From positions 1 to 48,807 of the forward strand of contig JAFKFG010000026.1 of NCBI GenBank assembly GCA_017307355.1: a DNA stretch of 48,807 bases. Direction: 5' to 3'. The DNA comes from Alphaproteobacteria bacterium (GTDB lineage Bacteria; Pseudomonadota; Alphaproteobacteria; Micropepsales; Micropepsaceae). The translations under genes were made by a program, and so were the position numbers. The notes under the pieces were generated by a model. It had not been told where the DNA came from and did no database searches. It worked only from the letters and a program-made list of their open reading frames with translations. This document shows, piece after piece, positions 34,156 through 43,818 of this stretch. Numbering within the stretch: position 1 is the stretch's first letter; each line of letters starts with the position of its first letter.

Positions 34156-34184
34156 CAACGCGTTCACCACAGGTGAACGCGTTG
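34156..34184 (-). terminator. hairpin containing the stop codon of the M13 peptidase gene
   Basis: CAACGCGTTCACC and GGTGAACGCGTTG form a perfect 13-bp stem with a 3-nt loop. The last codons of the peptidase (RVHLW and the TGA at 34164-34166) lie inside it. On the minus strand it is followed by CTTATT. It is a likely terminator or 3' stabiliser that is part of the coding sequence. Confidence 0.65.
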
Positions 34185-36206
34185 ATCCGGCGGCAGATAA
34201 TATTTGTCGCCCGGCTGCACCTTGAAGGCTTTGTACCATTCATTCTGGTTGCGGGTGGGACCGATGACGCGGAATTCCGCCGGCGCATGCTCGTTCGACA
34301 AGGTCTGGGTGCGCAGCGCTGAATCGCGCTGCTTGGTGCGCCAGATCTGGCCGAAGGACAAATAGAAACGCTGATCGCCGGTCAGCCCGTCGATCACCTT
34401 CGCCTTCTTTCCTTTCAGCGAGATGTGATAGGCCTTGAGCGCGATGGCGATGCCGGCATTGTCGGCGATATTCTCGCCCAGCGTATTGGCGCCGATCACG
34501 TGCAGGCCCGGCAAGGGCTCGAACGCGTCATACTGCTTGACCATCTCAGCGGTGCGGGCGTCGAAATTGGCGCGGTCTTCCTTGGTCCACCAATCCTGGA
34601 AGACGCCCTTGCCGTCATATTTGCTGCCCTGGTCGTCGAAGCCGTGGCTGATTTCATGGCCGATCACCGCGCCGATGCCGCCGTAATTCACCGCATCGTC
34701 GGCATTGGGATCGAAGAAGGGCGCCTGCAGAATCGCCGCGGGAAAGACGATCTCGTTGAAGGAGGCATTGTAATAGGCGTTGATGGTGGGCGGCGACATG
34801 CCCCATTCGGTCTTGTCCACCGGCTTGTTGATGCGATTGACGTCGCGATTCCAGTCGAACACGGCGGCGCGCTGGATATTGCCGATCAGGTCGTCGCGCT
34901 TGACGTCATAGGCGGAATAATCGCGCCAGTGATCGGGATAGCCGATCTTGGGCGTGAATTGATGGATCTTCTCCAACGCCTTGGCGCGGGTGGCCGGGCT
35001 CATCCAGTCCAAGGTCTGGATATCGGCCTCATAGGCTTTCAGCAGGTTGGAGACCAGCCGGTCCGCCTTGGCTTTGGATTCCGGCGGGAAATAGCGCGCG
35101 ACATAGAGCTTGCCCAGTGCCTCGCCCAGAATGCGGTCCAGTAGATGGACGCCGCGCGTCTTGCGGTCGAGTTGCTGGGTATTGCCCGCCAGCACCGTGC
35201 CGTAGAAGGCGAAATTGCGTTCATCGAAACGCTTGGGCAGGTACGGCGCGAAACGTTGCAGGTAATGCACCACCAGATAATCGCGCCAGGTCGAGACCGG
35301 GGTTGCGGCGAAAATCTTCGCCAGGGGCCCGAAGGCGGTCTTTTCCGCCACAATGGCATAACGCTCGCTGCCATTGGCGGTGGTGAGCGGAATGCGCGAT
35401 TCCGCCAGGAACGCATCCCAGGGAAAATCGGGGGCCAGCGTCTTCAGCGCCGACACCGGCATGGGGTTGTAAATTTTGTCGGCATCTCTGCGGTCGGCGC
35501 GTGTCCATTGGACTTTGGCGATCTCCGTTTCCAGCGCGAGAATCCTGTCCGCGCGCGCGGCCGCATCGCTGATCCCCGCCAGGTTCATCATGTCGGTGAG
35601 ATATTGGCGATATTTGTCGCGCGTTTCGGCCAGCGCCTTGTCGTCCTTCAGGTAATAGTCGCGGTCGGGCAACCCCAGGCCCGACTGGCCCAGATTGAGC
35701 GAGTAATTGTTGGGATTCTTGTCGTCTATCCCGATGCCGATATTGTAAATGCTGGACGTCGCCAGCGGCACCGAGGCCATCGCCCGCGCCACATCGGCCG
35801 GCGTCTGTAATCCGTTCAGATAATCCAGATCCTTCTGGATCGGCTTGAGGCCATTGGCCTCGATCGCGTCGGTGTCTTCGAACGCGTCGTAAAGATCGCG
35901 CAGCTTTTTCTCTTCGTCGTTCAGCTGGTCGCGCGGCTTCTTTTCCAGATCGTCGATGATGGCGCGCATGCGGGTTTCGCTGAGGATCTGCAGATCCTGG
36001 AACGATCCGGTCTGCGAGCGGTCGGGCGGGATCACCGCCGTCGCCAGCCATTTGCCGTTGACGTGCAGGAAGAAATTGTCGCCCGGCTTCACCGCATTGT
36101 CGATGGAGGTGAGATCGACGCCGAACGTCCCAAGTTTGGGCTTGTCGGCCGCCGCGGCGGGCAGCACCAGAAGGCTTGTGGCGAGAAGAGCAGGCAACAG
36201 GCGCAT
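34164..36206 (-). CDS. M13-family zinc metallopeptidase (neprilysin/PepO-like)
   Basis: A 680-residue exported peptidase. The signal peptide is MRLLPALLATSLLVLPAAAA. The zinc site is VIGHEISHGFDD, with His517, Glu518 and His521; the third ligand is Glu in LGENIADNAGI. NAYYNASFNEIVFPAAILQ, just before it, is the substrate-binding Asn-Ala-x-Tyr region of the family. It ends RVHLW. Length and order match full-length M13 enzymes, which cleave peptides up to a few kDa in the periplasm. GGAG lies eight bases before ATG 36206. It is 24 bp after a gene for another exported protein and probably shares its transcript. Confidence 0.93.
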   Translation of the reverse strand: MRLLPALLATSLLVLPAAAADKPKLGTFGVDLTSIDNAVKPGDNFFLHVNGKWLATAVIPPDRSQTGSFQDLQILSETRMRAIIDDLEKKPRDQLNDEEKKLRDLYDAFEDTDAIEANGLKPIQKDLDYLNGLQTPADVARAMASVPLATSSIYNIGIGIDDKNPNNYSLNLGQSGLGLPDRDYYLKDDKALAETRDKYRQYLTDMMNLAGISDAAARADRILALETEIAKVQWTRADRRDADKIYNPMPVSALKTLAPDFPWDAFLAESRIPLTTANGSERYAIVAEKTAFGPLAKIFAATPVSTWRDYLVVHYLQRFAPYLPKRFDERNFAFYGTVLAGNTQQLDRKTRGVHLLDRILGEALGKLYVARYFPPESKAKADRLVSNLLKAYEADIQTLDWMSPATRAKALEKIHQFTPKIGYPDHWRDYSAYDVKRDDLIGNIQRAAVFDWNRDVNRINKPVDKTEWGMSPPTINAYYNASFNEIVFPAAILQAPFFDPNADDAVNYGGIGAVIGHEISHGFDDQGSKYDGKGVFQDWWTKEDRANFDARTAEMVKQYDAFEPLPGLHVIGANTLGENIADNAGIAIALKAYHISLKGKKAKVIDGLTGDQRFYLSFGQIWRTKQRDSALRTQTLSNEHAPAEFRVIGPTRNQNEWYKAFKVQPGDKYYLPPDQRVHLW

Positions 36207-36230
36207 GGTCGGCTCCGGTTTGCGAAGGGA

Positions 36231-36902
36231 TTATTTGGCGGGCTTGGCGGGCGCGGCGTCGATCACCTCGCCGCCGGTTTCATTCTCGACCGTCAGTCCC
36301 GGCGTCACCAGGGTGCCGCCCGGCCCGGCGACCACCGAGATCGCCACCACCTTGCCCACCGCCAGGATGGATTTGTCGCCTTGCTTGATCGCGACCGTCG
36401 GCGCCTTGGCATCGAGCGCGAAGCTCATTTCGCCTTTGCAGCCGCCTTCGCGGGGGGCACGGCCCGAACAGGTGGCGCCGTCCGTGCCCACGCTGCCGCG
36501 AAAGGCGATGGACAGAAGGCCCCCTTCGTTCTTGGCGACCGCGCCGGTGACGATCCGCTGCTCGGGCGCCGACGGCAAGGGATAAAGTCCTTCGCCCGCG
36601 CCTTTAAAGGACTCCGGCAGAAGATGCACTTCCTTCGCCTGCCATTTGGTCCCGTTCTTGACCAATGTGGCGCCCGCATAGTCGCCCGGCTTGAGGGATG
36701 CGGGATCGAGCTTCTCTTCATACATCAGGCGGGCAGACGGCATCAGGCCCACCGACAGGCTCTGGCCCGCCGTACCCGACGTGATGCTGAGGGTCTTGCC
36801 GTCAAAACCCAGAATGCGTGCCTTGATGCGGGGAATATCCTGCGCCGATGCGGGCTGGACCAGAAATGCGCATCCGAGCGCGACAAGAAATGCGATTTTC
36901 AT
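36231..36902 (-). CDS. exported protein of unknown function
   Basis: A 223-residue protein with a clear signal peptide (MKIAFLVALGCAFLVQPASA, cut before QDIP). The mature part opens with IKARILGFDGKTLSITSG, a short beta-rich segment like those in small OB-type periplasmic domains, continues with a metal- or carbohydrate-neutral sequence, has two Cys (CSGRAPREGGC) that could pair, and ends in Ala/Pro/Lys. The start was set at ATG 36902; upstream in-frame codons have no signal-like sequence. No family is recognised. It precedes the M13 peptidase gene by 24 bp and may be its substrate, inhibitor or helper. Confidence 0.65.
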   Translation of the reverse strand: MKIAFLVALGCAFLVQPASAQDIPRIKARILGFDGKTLSITSGTAGQSLSVGLMPSARLMYEEKLDPASLKPGDYAGATLVKNGTKWQAKEVHLLPESFKGAGEGLYPLPSAPEQRIVTGAVAKNEGGLLSIAFRGSVGTDGATCSGRAPREGGCKGEMSFALDAKAPTVAIKQGDKSILAVGKVVAISVVAGPGGTLVTPGLTVENETGGEVIDAAPAKPAK

Positions 36903-36968
36903 CCGGGCCACTCTAACAGCTTTGGCTCCGAACAAAACTCCACGATCCCGGCAGCCAGCTCCGACTGT

Positions 36969-37050
36969 CTTCCCCCGCAAGGCGCAGCCTTTGGCGGGGG
37001 AAGATGTCTGCTAGCGGGCTTGCCCGCGTGGCAGACAGATGGGGGTCAAA
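36969..37050. repeat. double-hairpin repeat, copy A
   Basis: Hairpin 1 (36969-37003): arms CTTCCCCCGC and GCGGGGGAAG with an inner AAGGC-gca-GCCTT stem. Hairpin 2 (37006-37036): GTCTGC and GCAGAC around GCGG/CCGC. Then GATGGGGGTCAAA, ending against CTA, the reverse complement of the stop codon of the Lrp gene. Same design as copies at 44025 and 48731. Confidence 0.8.
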
Positions 37051-37530
37051 CTAAGCAGGAATTTCGATCGGAACGCCGGGCTCGATCTTGGACGGATGAA
37101 TCACCAGCGAACTTTTCACGCTGGCCACATTGCGCTCCGCCGTCACCGTCTCGGTGACGAAAGTCTGGAAGGCGGAGAGATCCTGGGCCACGCATTTGAG
37201 GATGAAATCCACTTCCCCCGACAGCATGTGGCACTCGCGCACTTCGGGCCATTTGCGCACGCGCTCTTCGAAATGCTTGAGGTCGGCGTCCTTCTGGCTG
37301 GCCAGGCCGACAAAGATGAAGCCGGTGACGGCAAAGCCCAGCGCCTTGCCGTTCAGGACCGCGTGATAGCCTTGGATATAGCCGGCCTTCTCCAGAGCCC
37401 GCATCCGGCGCAGGCAGGGCGGCGCGGTGATCTTGGCCTTGCGGGACAATTCCACATTGGTGATACGGCCATCCGCCTGCAGCTCCGCAAGAATGCGCAG
37501 GTCGATGGTGTCGAGGTTGCGATTGTCCAA
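37051..37530 (-). CDS. Lrp/AsnC-family transcriptional regulator
   Basis: A 159-residue regulator: helix-turn-helix LDTIDLRILAELQADGRIT with NVELSRKAKITAPPCLRRMR, followed by the ligand-binding RAM domain (GYHAVLNGKALGFAVTGFIF, and VRECHMLSGEVDFILKC, the effector loop). TTG 37530 is the start: it is the only start codon between an in-frame stop and the domain, and AGGA lies seven bases ahead. It is divergent from trxB across 216 bp. An amino acid is the expected ligand; the target genes are not visible. A double-hairpin repeat abuts its stop codon. Confidence 0.88.
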   Translation of the reverse strand: MDNRNLDTIDLRILAELQADGRITNVELSRKAKITAPPCLRRMRALEKAGYIQGYHAVLNGKALGFAVTGFIFVGLASQKDADLKHFEERVRKWPEVRECHMLSGEVDFILKCVAQDLSAFQTFVTETVTAERNVASVKSSLVIHPSKIEPGVPIEIPA

Positions 37531-37683
37531 AGCCGGATCCTGGAATTGCGACCCGCGCTTTTACGCGCCCTGGGGGGTGGACGCAATAATATTTCTATAA
37601 ACATGACTTTTCGGACAGGGATGCATCACTCGCCCGCGGAAGCGCTAACATCATGCACCATTTCATGTAAGCGGCCCGCTTGA

Positions 37684-38712
<1,029 letters not shown>

Positions 38713-38783
38713 ACGCAGCGGATTCAATGCGACATCGCCGGGCGGCAACCCCGTCCGACAGGCGATGCGCGAGGGGGAGTGTC

Positions 38784-39680
38784 ATGGACTGGGACAAGCT
38801 TCGAATCTTCCACGCCGTCGCCAGCGCCGGAAGCTTCACCCATGCCGGGCAAATGCTCACCCTCAGCCAATCGGCAGTGAGCCGCCAGATCAGCGCCCTG
38901 GAAGAAGAAATCTCCACGCCCCTGTTCCAGCGCCATGCGCGCGGCCTCACCCTCACCGACGAGGGCGAATTGCTGTACGGCGCGGTGAGCGACGTCCTGG
39001 CGCGCCTGGCCGCCGCCGAGGAAGCGCTGAAGAACATCCATGACAGTCCCCGCGGTTCCTTGAAGATCACCGCCAGCCACGGCATCGGCGCCTATTGGCT
39101 GCTGCCCCGGATGCAGGAATTCCTGAAAGAGTTCCCGGAAGTGGAAGTGCATCTGGTGATGGACGACCGCGAGCTGGACCTGTCGCAGCGCGCCGCCGAC
39201 CTCGCCATCCGCATGCGCGCGCCGGTTCAGGCCGACCTGATCCAGCGCAAGCTCTTCACCGTGCATTATCACATGTACGCATCGAAGGATTATCTCGCCC
39301 GCCATCCGACGCCCGCCACCTTGGAGGAGATCTGCAACCACACCATCATCGTCTATGGCGAGACGGCGGCGCCGGAAATCCGGGACATCAACTGGCTGTT
39401 GGAACTCTACCAGAAGAATTACCGCCCCGGCTGCACCGGCAGCGTGATCCGCATCAACAACATCACCGGCATCCTGCAGGCGGTGGAAGCGGGGCTGGGG
39501 ATCGGCGTGGTGCCGGATTTCGTGGCGGCGGAACATCCCAATCTGGTGTCCGTCCTGCCGGAGGTCCCCGCCCCCGGCTTCGATGTCCATCTGGTCTATG
39601 CGGACGCCCTGCGCCAATCCAAGCGGGTGGCGGCGTTCCGGGACTTCCTGGTGAAGGGTTCCAAAGACTGGCAGTATTGA
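38784..39680 (+). CDS. LysR-family transcriptional regulator
   Basis: A 298-residue regulator. The winged helix is DKLRIFHAVASAGSFTHAG with LTLSQSAVSRQISALEEE, followed by the co-inducer domain (LKITASHGIGAYWLLPRMQE, and GILQAVEAGLGIGVVPDF). ATG 38784 is fixed by GAGGGGGAG five to thirteen bases upstream; an earlier in-frame ATG at 38727 would add 19 unlike residues. It follows trxB and may be expressed with it. Target and ligand unknown. Confidence 0.92.
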   Translation: MDWDKLRIFHAVASAGSFTHAGQMLTLSQSAVSRQISALEEEISTPLFQRHARGLTLTDEGELLYGAVSDVLARLAAAEEALKNIHDSPRGSLKITASHGIGAYWLLPRMQEFLKEFPEVEVHLVMDDRELDLSQRAADLAIRMRAPVQADLIQRKLFTVHYHMYASKDYLARHPTPATLEEICNHTIIVYGETAAPEIRDINWLLELYQKNYRPGCTGSVIRINNITGILQAVEAGLGIGVVPDFVAAEHPNLVSVLPEVPAPGFDVHLVYADALRQSKRVAAFRDFLVKGSKDWQY

Positions 39681-39736
39681 TTTTGCTTCATTTTTTGGAT
39701 GGCTTGAAACTCAATCGGCCCATTCCTATTTCCCTT

Positions 39737-39767
39737 GTGTCGCGCTTTCTCCCCCCGGGCGCGACAC
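39737..39767 (+). other. stem-loop after the LysR gene
   Basis: GTGTCGCGC (39737-39745) and GCGCGACAC (39759-39767) form a 9-bp stem with a C-rich 13-nt loop. It lies 57 bp after the LysR stop and 31 bp before the strong terminator at 39799, so the 3' end of this message, or a small RNA, would carry two hairpins. Confidence 0.55.
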
Positions 39768-39798
39768 CCGCGCTCTCTCCCCCCTGAGCGCGAAATCG

Positions 39799-39837
39799 GG
39801 CCGCCAAGGCTTTCATGCCTTGGCGGCCTTATTTTTT
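39799..39837 (+). terminator. strong intrinsic terminator after the LysR gene
   Basis: GGCCGCCAAGGC (39799-39810) pairs perfectly with GCCTTGGCGGCC (39817-39828) around a 6-nt loop, followed by TTATTTTTT. This ends the trxB-LysR transcription unit. Confidence 0.93.
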
Positions 39838-40119
39838 GGGTCGCACGCCCTGACGCGGTTGATAGCGACAGCGTAGCAACCTTCGCACTTCGCGGGGGCG
39901 TCGCTCCCGGAATTTGGTCGCGCGGCCGGACGGAAAACCGCTCGCCTGCTACGCAGGCTCCCACTTTTCCTGGCCGTCGCTCTGCTTGGTCGCGCGCCCC
40001 GCGCAAAACCCTTCGACAGTCATTAGCGTCAGCGTCGTGCGACCAGGGTGAGGAAGTCCTCATGCTGAGCCTGTCGAAGCATGAGGACCGCACCTCAGCC
40101 TCAATCCTTCGCCTGCGCC
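39838..40119. repeat. non-coding stretch filled with REP-like palindromes
   Basis: No gene is supported between the terminator and the EF-G-like gene. The clearest element is 40056-40088: GTCCTCATGC and GCATGAGGAC around a 13-nt loop containing CCTGTCGAA, of the CTTCGACAGGCTCAGCATGA type common between genes in alphaproteobacteria. Also present are GCCTGC-tac-GCAGGC (39944-39958) and TAGCGACAGCGTAGCAAC (39865-39882), which recurs inverted near 48775. Confidence 0.7.
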
Positions 40120-42144
40120 CTATGCCGCGCGCTGCGTCGCAACAACCTGGTCGGCCAGCTTGCCGTTCAGCTCCGCGAAATGGTCGAACTCCATCTCGAA
40201 CGTACCGACGCCCTGGGTGAGCGAGCGCAGATCCACGATCAGGTCGGAAATTTCCGCCATCGGCATTTCCGCCCGCACCGTGTCCCAGCCCCGCCAGCCG
40301 TCGCGCCCGTCAAAGCCCAGCGGCGCCCCCCGCCTTGTGCCGATCAGGCCGTTGACCTTGGCGGTGGCGTCCTTGGGCACATGGATGGCGATCTTCATCA
40401 CCGGTTCCAGCAGCACCGGGCCGCAGCCCGGCATGCCTTCGCTCATCGCCAGCCGGCCCGCCGTCTGGAAAGCGGCGTCGGAGGAATCCACCGAATGATA
40501 GGAGCCATCGGTCAGCGCCACCGCGACATCGACCACGGGAAAGCCCAGCGGCCCGGCTTTCATGTATTCCACCACGCCTTTTTCCACCGAGCCGATCCAT
40601 TGCTTGGGCACCACCCCGCCCTTGATGCGGTCGTGGAAGACAAAGCCTTGGCCGCGCGGCATCGGCTCGATATGCAGCACCACATCGCCATACTGGCCAT
40701 GCCCGCCCGACTGGCGCTTGTGCCGCCCGCGCGAGGAGGCGGATTTGCGGATGGTCTCGCGGTAAGGCACCCGGGGCGCGCGCGTCACCAGCTTCAGGCC
40801 GTATTTGCTCTTCAGCTTTTCGATCGCCACCTTCAAGTGAATCTCGCCCTGCCCCGCCAGTATCATTTCCTGGGCCGCCGGATTCTGCTCGAACACCAGC
40901 GAGGGATCTTCCTCGATCAGCTTGCCGATGGCGGCGGTGACCTTCACTTCGTCCTTGCGGTCCGCCGCCTCGATGGCGAGACGATAGACCGGGGCGCCCA
41001 GCGCCACCGGCTGGCGCTTGGCAATCGCCTTGTCGGACGACAAGCGGTCGCCGGTCTGCACATTGTCCAGCCGCGCCAGCGCCACGGTATCGCCCGCCCG
41101 CGCTTCGCTTTTCTTGATCTGCTTGTCGCCGCTCAGCGCCAGGATGCCGCCCACCCGCGCATCGCCGCCCGGGCCGTGCAGCACCGCGCCGTCTTTCAAG
41201 GTGCCGGAGATGATCCGCCCCAGGCTGAGGCGGCCATGCCCGCCATGGAAGGTCTTGATTATCCGCACCACGGTGGCGCCGGTGGTGATGCCGGCCCGTT
41301 CGGCGGCCGCGGACACTTCCGGCACTTCATGGCGCAGCGCTTTCAAAAGGCGCCGCACGCCATGATCGCCTTCCGCCGAGCCGATCAGGACCGGCACCAC
41401 CAGCCCTTGCGCCAGCTCGCGGCTGAGATCGCGCATCACTTCGTCGCGTTCCGGGTCGATATCGCCCAAAAGCTCTTCCATCAGATGTTCGTCGTAATCG
41501 GCCAGCCGCTCCAGCATCTGGAAGCGCGCTTCCTTCTCGCGGCGCAGATCGGCGATGTCGATCACTTCGGACGGCGCATGGCTGCGATAGACAAAGGCCC
41601 GCTCCAGCGCCAGGTCGACAAAGCCGGTGGCGATGCCGTTTTCCCAGATGGGGATCTGGCGCAGCAGGAGCGGCGTGTCGCTGGTGTCCTGCAGCAGCGC
41701 CAGAAGATCGCGCAAGGATCCGGTGGCATGCTCGATCTTGTTGACGAAGATATAGTGGGGAATTTTCGCGTCCGACAGCGCCTTGAGGAAAGGCTGCAGC
41801 ATCTGGACTTTCGCGGGCTCCGGCTCGCACACCACCACCGCCGCGTCGATCGCGGGCAAGACGTTCAACGTGTCGGCGAGAAATTCGATGGAACCGGGGC
41901 AATCGAGAAAGGTGAAATCCTCGCCCAGATACTGGGTGGAAAGGACATTGAGTTCGACGCTCATCTGCCGGGCGCGCGCTTCGGGCGAAAAATCGCCCAG
42001 GCTGGTTCCGCCATTCACCGAACCCTTGCGGGTCACCGCGCCCGTCACCGCCGCTATGCTTTCCAGCAACAAGGTCTTGCCGCTGCCATAAGGCCCGATC
42101 AGGGCGATGCATCGGGTGCCGGCTTTGCTTCTGGGATTGGACAT
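40120..42144 (-). CDS. elongation-factor-G-like GTPase (divergent paralogue)
   Basis: A 674-residue translational-GTPase relative with all EF-G domains: G domain (1 to about 260), domain II with SLGRIISGTLKDGAVLHG, domain III, domain IV with YGDVVLHIEPMPRGQGFVF, and domain V with PVMKIAIHVPKDATAKVNGL. The GTP-site motifs are altered: G1 is GPYGSGKT, G3 is DCPGS where EF-G has DTPGH, removing the catalytic His, and G4 is NKIE instead of NKMD. Such EF-G-like proteins occur beside true FusA in alphaproteobacteria; the role is unestablished. AAGGAGG, six bases before ATG 42144, is a perfect ribosome site. Monocistronic. Confidence 0.88.
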   Translation of the reverse strand: MSNPRSKAGTRCIALIGPYGSGKTLLLESIAAVTGAVTRKGSVNGGTSLGDFSPEARARQMSVELNVLSTQYLGEDFTFLDCPGSIEFLADTLNVLPAIDAAVVVCEPEPAKVQMLQPFLKALSDAKIPHYIFVNKIEHATGSLRDLLALLQDTSDTPLLLRQIPIWENGIATGFVDLALERAFVYRSHAPSEVIDIADLRREKEARFQMLERLADYDEHLMEELLGDIDPERDEVMRDLSRELAQGLVVPVLIGSAEGDHGVRRLLKALRHEVPEVSAAAERAGITTGATVVRIIKTFHGGHGRLSLGRIISGTLKDGAVLHGPGGDARVGGILALSGDKQIKKSEARAGDTVALARLDNVQTGDRLSSDKAIAKRQPVALGAPVYRLAIEAADRKDEVKVTAAIGKLIEEDPSLVFEQNPAAQEMILAGQGEIHLKVAIEKLKSKYGLKLVTRAPRVPYRETIRKSASSRGRHKRQSGGHGQYGDVVLHIEPMPRGQGFVFHDRIKGGVVPKQWIGSVEKGVVEYMKAGPLGFPVVDVAVALTDGSYHSVDSSDAAFQTAGRLAMSEGMPGCGPVLLEPVMKIAIHVPKDATAKVNGLIGTRRGAPLGFDGRDGWRGWDTVRAEMPMAEISDLIVDLRSLTQGVGTFEMEFDHFAELNGKLADQVVATQRAA

Positions 42145-42364
42145 GAGCGCCTCCTTCGCGATGAATTTTCGCGTTCAGGGCGCCTTCCAGGAGGTCCGTC
42201 CGCGGCAGGTGCCGCCGCGAATTCAGGCCGCTATCGCGCCCCTCCAGCCTGATGATGCTCGCGCCGCGGCACGGGCGTGGTCAAGGCTTTTGCGGACGCA
42301 AAAAGAGCGACTCTTCAAAAAATAATCACCGCGCGCAGGCTTGTTTTTCGCGGAGCCTCTTTTT

Positions 42365-43273
42365 TCAAGCCCCGCTCTTCCCAGCGGACGGCACCGACGG
42401 TCCGGACGGCGGCGGCGAAGAGGCTCCGCCGGCATCATTGCGGGCCATCTGCAAGGCAAAGGCGGCGGCGCCCGGATTCATCGCATCCACCATCGCACTC
42501 GGCATCAGGATGGTGGCGCCCCGCTCCTTGGTGGTTTCATAGATGATGTTCATGGCGCGCAGCTGCAGCGCTTCCGGGCTGCTGGAATAGAGCTTGGCGG
42601 CGTTGACGAATTTCTGCGCCACTTCCTCTTCGGCGGCGCCCAATGTGACGCGGGCCTGCTTCTCCCGCTCGGCCTGGGCCTGGCGGCTCATCGCGTCCTG
42701 GAGGTTGGCGGGAATGGCGACGTCGCGGATCTCCACCGAATTGATGGTGACGCCCCATTCGGCGGTCTTGGCGCCGATCACCTGCTTCAAGGTGGCGTCG
42801 GCTTCCTTGCGCTCGGACAGAAGCGCGGAGAGGACCGAGGCGCCGATCATTTCGCGCAAGCTCGTCTGCGCCACCCGCTGCACCGCGCTGTTGTAATCGG
42901 CGATCTCCAGCGCCGCGCGCTCGGCGTCATGCACCATCCAGAAGATGATGGCATCGACATTGACCGGCACCGTGTCGCGGGTGAGCGCCTGCTCGGCCCC
43001 GAATTCGGTGGTGCGGATGCGCTGGTCGATCCACATCGCCACCTGGTCCACGATCGGCACCAGGATGAAGAGGCCCGGTCCCTTGACCGAATGGAGCTTG
43101 CCCAACCGCAGGATCACGGCCTTTTCCCATTGCTGGGCCATCTTGACCGAATAGCCCAGGAAAATGCCGATCAAGGCCAGAAGAATGGTCAGGCCCAGCG
43201 GCAGATGGGCGAGGTACGACAACACCGCGCCGCCCACGAAGATGATGAAGATCACGGCACTGAGGGGATTCAT
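42365..43273 (-). CDS. SPFH/band 7 protein (slipin/stomatin-like)
   Basis: A 302-residue membrane protein. Two close hydrophobic stretches (about 5-45) are followed by the SPFH domain: EKAVILRLGKLHSVKGPGLF, VPIVDQVAMWIDQRI, DTVPVNVDAIIFWMVHDAER, and SLREMIGASVLSALLSERKE, all typical of slipins. A coiled coil follows and the tail is Pro/Ser rich. Such proteins form oligomers in membrane microdomains. ATG 43273 has AGGAG about seven bases ahead. The frame is open back to GTG 43444, which overlaps the GntR stop and would add an N-terminal helix and linker, so a longer form is possible. It is cotranscribed with the GntR gene. Confidence 0.88.
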   Translation of the reverse strand: MNPLSAVIFIIFVGGAVLSYLAHLPLGLTILLALIGIFLGYSVKMAQQWEKAVILRLGKLHSVKGPGLFILVPIVDQVAMWIDQRIRTTEFGAEQALTRDTVPVNVDAIIFWMVHDAERAALEIADYNSAVQRVAQTSLREMIGASVLSALLSERKEADATLKQVIGAKTAEWGVTINSVEIRDVAIPANLQDAMSRQAQAEREKQARVTLGAAEEEVAQKFVNAAKLYSSSPEALQLRAMNIIYETTKERGATILMPSAMVDAMNPGAAAFALQMARNDAGGASSPPPSGPSVPSAGKSGA

Positions 43274-43440
43274 GTGCGTCTCCTGTGAAGAGCTGGAAAT
43301 CGGGGATGCAGTGATATCGGGCATGCGTCCATCGGAGGGCGCGCGGGCTTGGGCGGTATTACGCGCCTTGCGACCGGCCGCCATCAGCCGGCCCCAGATG
43401 ATGATCGCGGCGATGGCGGCGAAAAACAGGAATGGACTTC

Positions 43441-43818
43441 TCACGGCGCGGCCCGGCCGGAAAGATGGCGCAGCGCTTCGGCCAGTTCGTCCAGGCTGAC
43501 GCCGGCGGCTTGCGCCTGGGCCGCGACCTTGGCGGCCAGGGTGCGGATTTCGGCGCTGCGGCTGCGCGAAGGCGGCGCCGGATCGGCCACGAAACTGCCC
43601 CGGCCCTGCACCATGGTGACGAGCCCGTCCTCCTCCAGCGCCGCATAGGCACGCTGCACGGTGTTGAGATCGACAGCCAAACTCACCGCCACTTCGCGCA
43701 TGGTGGGAAGCCGCGCCCCCGCCTTCAGATCGCCCCGCCCGATGGCGCCGGCAATCTGGTCGCGCAGCTGTACATAAATCGGCACACCGTTGTCCTGAAG
43801 CGTCAGCGCTCTCAGCAT
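43441..43818 (-). CDS. GntR-family regulator, YtrA-type short form
   Basis: A 125-residue regulator: PIYVQLRDQIAGAIGRGDLK, then AGARLPTMREVAVSLAVDLNT and VQRAYAALEEDGLVTMVQGR, the complete GntR winged helix, with a short C-terminal helix (about 85-120) as in YtrA proteins, for dimerisation only. ATG 43818 has no ribosome site, but the promoter sits so close that the message would begin at the ATG (see the site at 43818-43853). It probably represses itself and the slipin gene downstream. Confidence 0.9.
   Translation of the reverse strand: MLRALTLQDNGVPIYVQLRDQIAGAIGRGDLKAGARLPTMREVAVSLAVDLNTVQRAYAALEEDGLVTMVQGRGSFVADPAPPSRSRSAEIRTLAAKVAAQAQAAGVSLDELAEALRHLSGRAAP

Noticed and set aside
40081..42252. 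A 723-codon plus-strand frame
   Set aside because: Antisense to the EF-G-like gene, rich in His, Gln and Arg, without motifs.
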